Shown here: one piece after another, positions 4,817 to 7,602 of the stretch
How the letters are laid out: each line of letters starts with the position of its first letter
How positions within the stretch are numbered: position 1 is the first letter of the stretch
Source: Candidatus Bathyarchaeota archaeon
GTDB taxonomy: Archaea > Thermoproteota > Bathyarchaeia > TCS64
Direction of reading: 5' to 3'
DNA: 7,602 bases
NCBI GenBank assembly: GCA_030669135.1
Contig: DAOVEE010000083.1
Coordinates: forward strand, 1 to 7,602
Translations under genes and position numbers: made by a program
The notes under the pieces: model-generated
Databases searched by the model: none
The model's input: the letters and a program-made list of their open reading frames with translations, nothing else
What the model was told of the DNA's origin: nothing

Positions 4817-7337
4817 GGCTCGATGTGTGATCTGATAGCAGAATTATGGCGTCGAAGGGCTGCAGCGTCAACGTGTCGGTCACTGGTTCGCCGTTGTTTA
4901 CTTCAGGGGCCTGCGTGCCCAGTATGCGTTTGATGCCGGTGCGGCTGTACGGCCCGGCTAGCTCCTCCGATGTGAACGTGTAGGGGTGGTTGAGGGAGTT
5001 CACGAGGACGAAGCCGTTCTCGAAGTCCCGCCTCCAAGGCCCGGCGCCGCCTTCGGTCACCCTTATGTTGTCTATCGCTATTTTCCCGCCGCCGCTCATG
5101 AGCTGGAAGTATATCTTATAGTCGCTGCCGTAGTTCAGTGTTACAGGGAACCTTACTTTGCCTGAACTCCCCGCAAAGATCTCTGGCAGCGTGTAACTGC
5201 CCAGTGTTCCGTCTGAACTAGTTATCCCAACGGAAAAGCAGTCATCGATCGTCTCAAGTATCTCCCAGTCAAATTCCACAACGTAGGTCTTTCCTGAACT
5301 GAAAGATATCGAACTGGTCTTGGTTTCTATCTTGGTCGTTTGCTTGTAGGTTGTGTGGTCTGGGTTGTCTATCACAAGTCTTCCGTTTTCAACAGCTCCC
5401 TCTCCCTTGATTTCAGAGGGTAATGCTCCGCCCTCAAAGTCCTCCTCCCAGATCAGGGTTTCAAGAGATCTGAGTTCTAGTGCGTCTTCGAGGGGCATGC
5501 CGAGATACCCCTTATATCGTCTGTCTTCCACGGCAACGCCCTCCTCATTCACCATGTATTCGTCAAACCAGTAAGGCACAGCCCGGTTGTCGTAAAGGTC
5601 ATACTCGTAGAAGCCGTCTCCTAGAAGAGCTGTCCCCAGACCGAGCCGTTGCCTATAGATATCTTCGCTGGTGGGCTCAAGGTAGTTTCGGTCCTCAGGT
5701 GCTTCTGGTGTATCGCATGGGTGGCCGGATCCTTCCAGTATGTTAAGATGCGGCTCCCGGGTACTCTCCTGAGCCAAACAGTAGAGGTCCAAGCTGCTCC
5801 GCCAGGCACCTTCATTTGGCTGCAGCCTGCCGCCGCAGAGCCAGGGGTCAAGGAATGATTCAAAGATGTAGCCATCCAGATAGGGGGCTATACAGCCGTA
5901 GGGGTCATTGCCGGCGTTTCCTATGATGATCTCGTTGTCCCCTACCTCCGTCCTTAGTCTATCCATGAAGCTGATCCAGGCCTCTTTTGTCTGCTCGCTT
6001 ATCTGGGCAGGGGGTTCGTCACGCTGTCCGTTAAGGTTGATGTCGAAGTCAATGAGGGAAGGGTTCTGGTAGTTTGGGATGAAGTGGCTAACCGTGGGAA
6101 TGGTGTTGTCGATCATGATGCCGTCCCAGAGCCCGGAAGCTATGACCTTGTTTACCATATGGTCAAAGATGGCATCGGTGTATGTCTGCCCCTCTACAAC
6201 AGGACAGCCATCAAAGATGTTCAGTTTGAGTTGACCTGGGTAGCCAACGCATTCTGGGGCTTCGCCATGGGTGTCTTTCATCACCCACTCCTGGGGCAGT
6301 TTGCTGTAGAAATCAAAAGTAGGGTTAATGTTGGCGCGGGGTGGCTCATAGATATACTCGCCCTCTGCGTAAATTGTATATGGTAGGATAACCATGTCGG
6401 GGTTTAGTTCACGGAGCCTCTTGACGAAGAAGGTTTCTGCGGTTTGGCTACCGACACTGGGTCCAGCGACGATGTCAAAGAGGGATAGCTTTTCCAGATA
6501 TTCGTCCAGCTTATGGACACACTCTCCCTCCGGCCAGTCTGGCGCCATGCAGGTGCCATCATGTGCCCAGTGGTAAGGAGCCCCAAGTTGATAGTTTCCC
6601 AAGCGGGGGTAGGGCGACTCAGCAAGCTTTGCCCATCTGTCTGGGGGGCTGGTCACAGGCTGGGGATCTAAGCGGAATATTCTGAGGTTATCAATAGCGA
6701 TGGTGGTTCCGGTGGCGGCAGTGAGTGTCAGGTAATAGTTAGGGGCACAGGGAGTCAGCGCCCCAAACGAGAATGTGCCACGCGGATCAGCATTAGGCAG
6801 CGGGCCGTGAAGGACCACCGACTCGTCCTCATCCATTGACCCTTCAGGGCGGAGATTAACCCACATAGGATGCTCGCCGGTGCCGGCGTCAAAAAGGTGA
6901 TAGTCAAGCTCGAAGACGTAGTAAGTATCTCCTGCCAACGGCAGAAGCGTTGGGTCGGTTTCGATACCTTGACCATGGGACAGTTTGACCGAGGTCACGC
7001 CGTCCAGAGCCCCCTCGGTTATCAGCTCACCGTTTACGGCCACCCCGGGGTATGTGGCTGACTCAAAATCATTGGAGTAGATTTCAGTGTAATTCACGGT
7101 CCAACCATGAGGTATTCCTTCCGGGATATCCGGGACATCTGGACGCGGAGGTATCTCAAGGGTAGCCGGCTCCTCCTCAGGTGTTTCTGGAGGGGTCTCA
7201 GACGGAGGGGGAGAACCATCAGGGATCTCCTCGTCTTCCTCCGACGGCTCTTCTGGACGCATGCCCAGATATGCGCCCCCTGCTAACACGAGAACGATGA
7301 CAAACAAAACTCCGATGGTTTTCGCATCTAGCTTCAT
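4812..7337 (-). CDS. Membrane-anchored extracellular putative glycoside hydrolase with two beta-sandwich modules
   Basis: An 841-residue surface protein. Residues 7-25 form an N-terminal membrane anchor or uncleaved signal; residues 27-75 are an acidic, Pro-rich linker. A first beta-sandwich, probably carbohydrate-binding, spans about 84-224 and ends in IAIDNLRIF. A TIM-barrel of the putative glycoside hydrolase type (GHL15-like) spans about 236-620. Its barrel strands include DIVAG (288-292), MVILPYT (315-321), WDGIMIDNT (404-412) and IIIGNAGN (470-477). D410 and E493 (YIFESF) are plausible catalytic acids. D432, N434, N436 and D440 match a calcium loop (DxNxNGxxD). A second sandwich (about 628-764) ends in IAIDNIRV. 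The WRRDFENGFVLVN strand (768-780) and C-terminal beta domain typical of these hydrolases follow it, so the second module looks inserted. Ten Cys suit disulfides outside the cell. The start at 7337 has GGAG ten bases upstream. The polysaccharide substrate is unknown. Confidence 0.9.
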   Translation of the reverse strand: MKLDAKTIGVLFVIVLVLAGGAYLGMRPEEPSEEDEEIPDGSPPPSETPPETPEEEPATLEIPPRPDVPDIPEGIPHGWTVNYTEIYSNDFESATYPGVAVNGELITEGALDGVTSVKLSHGQGIETDPTLLPLAGDTYYVFELDYHLFDAGTGEHPMWVNLRPEGSMDEDESVVLHGPLPNADPRGTFSFGALTPCAPNYYLTLTAATGTTIAIDNLRIFRLDPQPVTSPPDRWAKLAESPYPRLGNYQLGAPYHWAHDGTCMAPDWPEGECVHKLDEYLEKLSLFDIVAGPSVGSQTAETFFVKRLRELNPDMVILPYTIYAEGEYIYEPPRANINPTFDFYSKLPQEWVMKDTHGEAPECVGYPGQLKLNIFDGCPVVEGQTYTDAIFDHMVNKVIASGLWDGIMIDNTIPTVSHFIPNYQNPSLIDFDINLNGQRDEPPAQISEQTKEAWISFMDRLRTEVGDNEIIIGNAGNDPYGCIAPYLDGYIFESFLDPWLCGGRLQPNEGAWRSSLDLYCLAQESTREPHLNILEGSGHPCDTPEAPEDRNYLEPTSEDIYRQRLGLGTALLGDGFYEYDLYDNRAVPYWFDEYMVNEEGVAVEDRRYKGYLGMPLEDALELRSLETLIWEEDFEGGALPSEIKGEGAVENGRLVIDNPDHTTYKQTTKIETKTSSISFSSGKTYVVEFDWEILETIDDCFSVGITSSDGTLGSYTLPEIFAGSSGKVRFPVTLNYGSDYKIYFQLMSGGGKIAIDNIRVTEGGAGPWRRDFENGFVLVNSLNHPYTFTSEELAGPYSRTGIKRILGTQAPEVNNGEPVTDTLTLQPFDAIILLSDHTSSP

Positions 7338-7396
7338 TTTCTTACAACTCCGTTAATAATATCCAAGTAACGATAAATGGTTTATCCCTAAACTTC

Positions 7397-7409
7397 CAAT
7401 ATTTTTAGT
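7397..7409 (-). promoter_or_regulatory. Possible TATA box for the hydrolase gene
   Basis: On the minus strand CTAAAAATATTGG lies about 60-70 bases before the ATG, which would give a leader of about 40 bases containing the GGAG site at 7348-7351. Other AT-rich stretches (near 7353-7361 and 7372-7380) compete, so the choice is tentative. Confidence 0.3.
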
Positions 7410-7602
7410 CTACTCGCGGACGGAAAACGTGCTCAAAGGTACAAATCCCATCCTCGCCATGAGGAACCCGCCTGGGATCATCAGTGCCGTTGTGGCGAGG
7501 CTGGCCATGGAGATGACGAGGCTGATCTCCATCTCGGAGGCGCCCTGGCTGTCGAGAAAGAGCGGGAACAGGGGCTGTATCAGCTGGATCGAGATGACGA
7601 TG
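7410..7602 (-). pseudogene. C-terminal end of a truncated major-facilitator-type transporter frame
   Basis: The minus-strand frame is open from the window edge (first full codon at 7601) for 63 residues to a TAG at 7410-7412. It reads as one hydrophobic helix with LIQPLFPLFLDSQGASE, a short loop, then a second helix, ISLVISMASLATTALMIPGG, followed by FLMARMG. Helix, 'LGAS..EI', helix, 'PGG..(D)R.G' is the usual layout of TM1-TM2 (or TM7-TM8) of major facilitator superfamily transporters. Complete members have about 400 residues and continue with further helices after the basic loop. Here the frame ends 11 residues after MG without them. The gene is therefore probably truncated or frameshifted, unless the missing part lies in another frame that I could not find. 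The upstream part is outside the window. Confidence 0.6.

Noticed and set aside
5649..5858. Several 60-100 codon frames antisense or out of frame within the hydrolase gene
   Set aside because: The 841-codon frame is continuous, with recognisable domains throughout. The short frames have no start signals, motifs or plausible products.
7438..7459. tRNA 3'-end-like string on the plus strand (GGTACAAATCCC followed by a CCA)
   Set aside because: The T loop is TACAAAT instead of TTCAAAT, the stems do not pair, and the bases are explained by the transporter frame on the other strand. It is probably chance.

Overview
The window looks archaeal, most likely a Thermoproteota-type lineage such as Bathyarchaeia, although the phylum is an inference. 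The support is: AT-rich TATA boxes about 25 bases ahead of starts with no leader, GGTGA/GGAGG ribosome sites, a tRNA-Ser with an encoded CCA, an FmdE-family protein, a CooT-like nickel protein next to a small His-rich protein, and a short protein resembling an archaeal family of unknown function. Genes are mostly about 60% GC, with clear dips.

Layout. At 1-216 the minus strand carries the start of a small conserved archaeal protein, cut by the window edge. It diverges from an intact tRNA-Ser(GGA) at 309-395. Between the tRNA and 988 lies a 593-base, roughly 47% GC interval. It holds one orphan gene (471-881) and ends in a degraded copy of the tRNA 3' part (948-988). This is the arrangement left by integration at a tRNA gene and is the most suggestive accessory feature here.

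From 3371 down to 1047 on the minus strand is a two-gene unit: a dihydrodipicolinate-synthase-family lyase/aldolase, then an Old Yellow Enzyme-type flavin oxidoreductase with a 4Fe-4S motif. The ribosome site of the second overlaps the stop codon of the first. Together they suggest a small carbon-skeleton pathway: Schiff-base aldol or lyase chemistry plus reduction of an unsaturated product. The lyase lacks the usual catalytic Tyr, so it is probably not a true lysine-pathway DapA.

Diverging from these, 3541-4711 on the plus strand holds an FmdE-family protein with a C-terminal zinc ribbon, a 74-residue His-rich helical protein and a 60-residue CooT-like protein. This looks like a metal-handling cluster, probably for nickel.

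A long imperfect inverted repeat (4712-4816) sits between the convergent ends of the CooT-like gene and a large minus-strand gene (4812-7337). That gene encodes an 841-residue membrane-anchored, extracellular, putative glycoside hydrolase with a TIM-barrel core. It has two related beta-sandwich modules, and the second appears to be nested inside the catalytic scaffold. Beyond it, 7410-7602 is the end of a minus-strand frame that looks like a major-facilitator transporter but stops after about two membrane helices, so it is probably a gene remnant.

The strongest leads are the tRNA-flanked micro-island, the FmdE/His-rich/CooT cluster and the nested duplicated module in the hydrolase. No CRISPR array, transposase, integrase gene or rRNA was seen.
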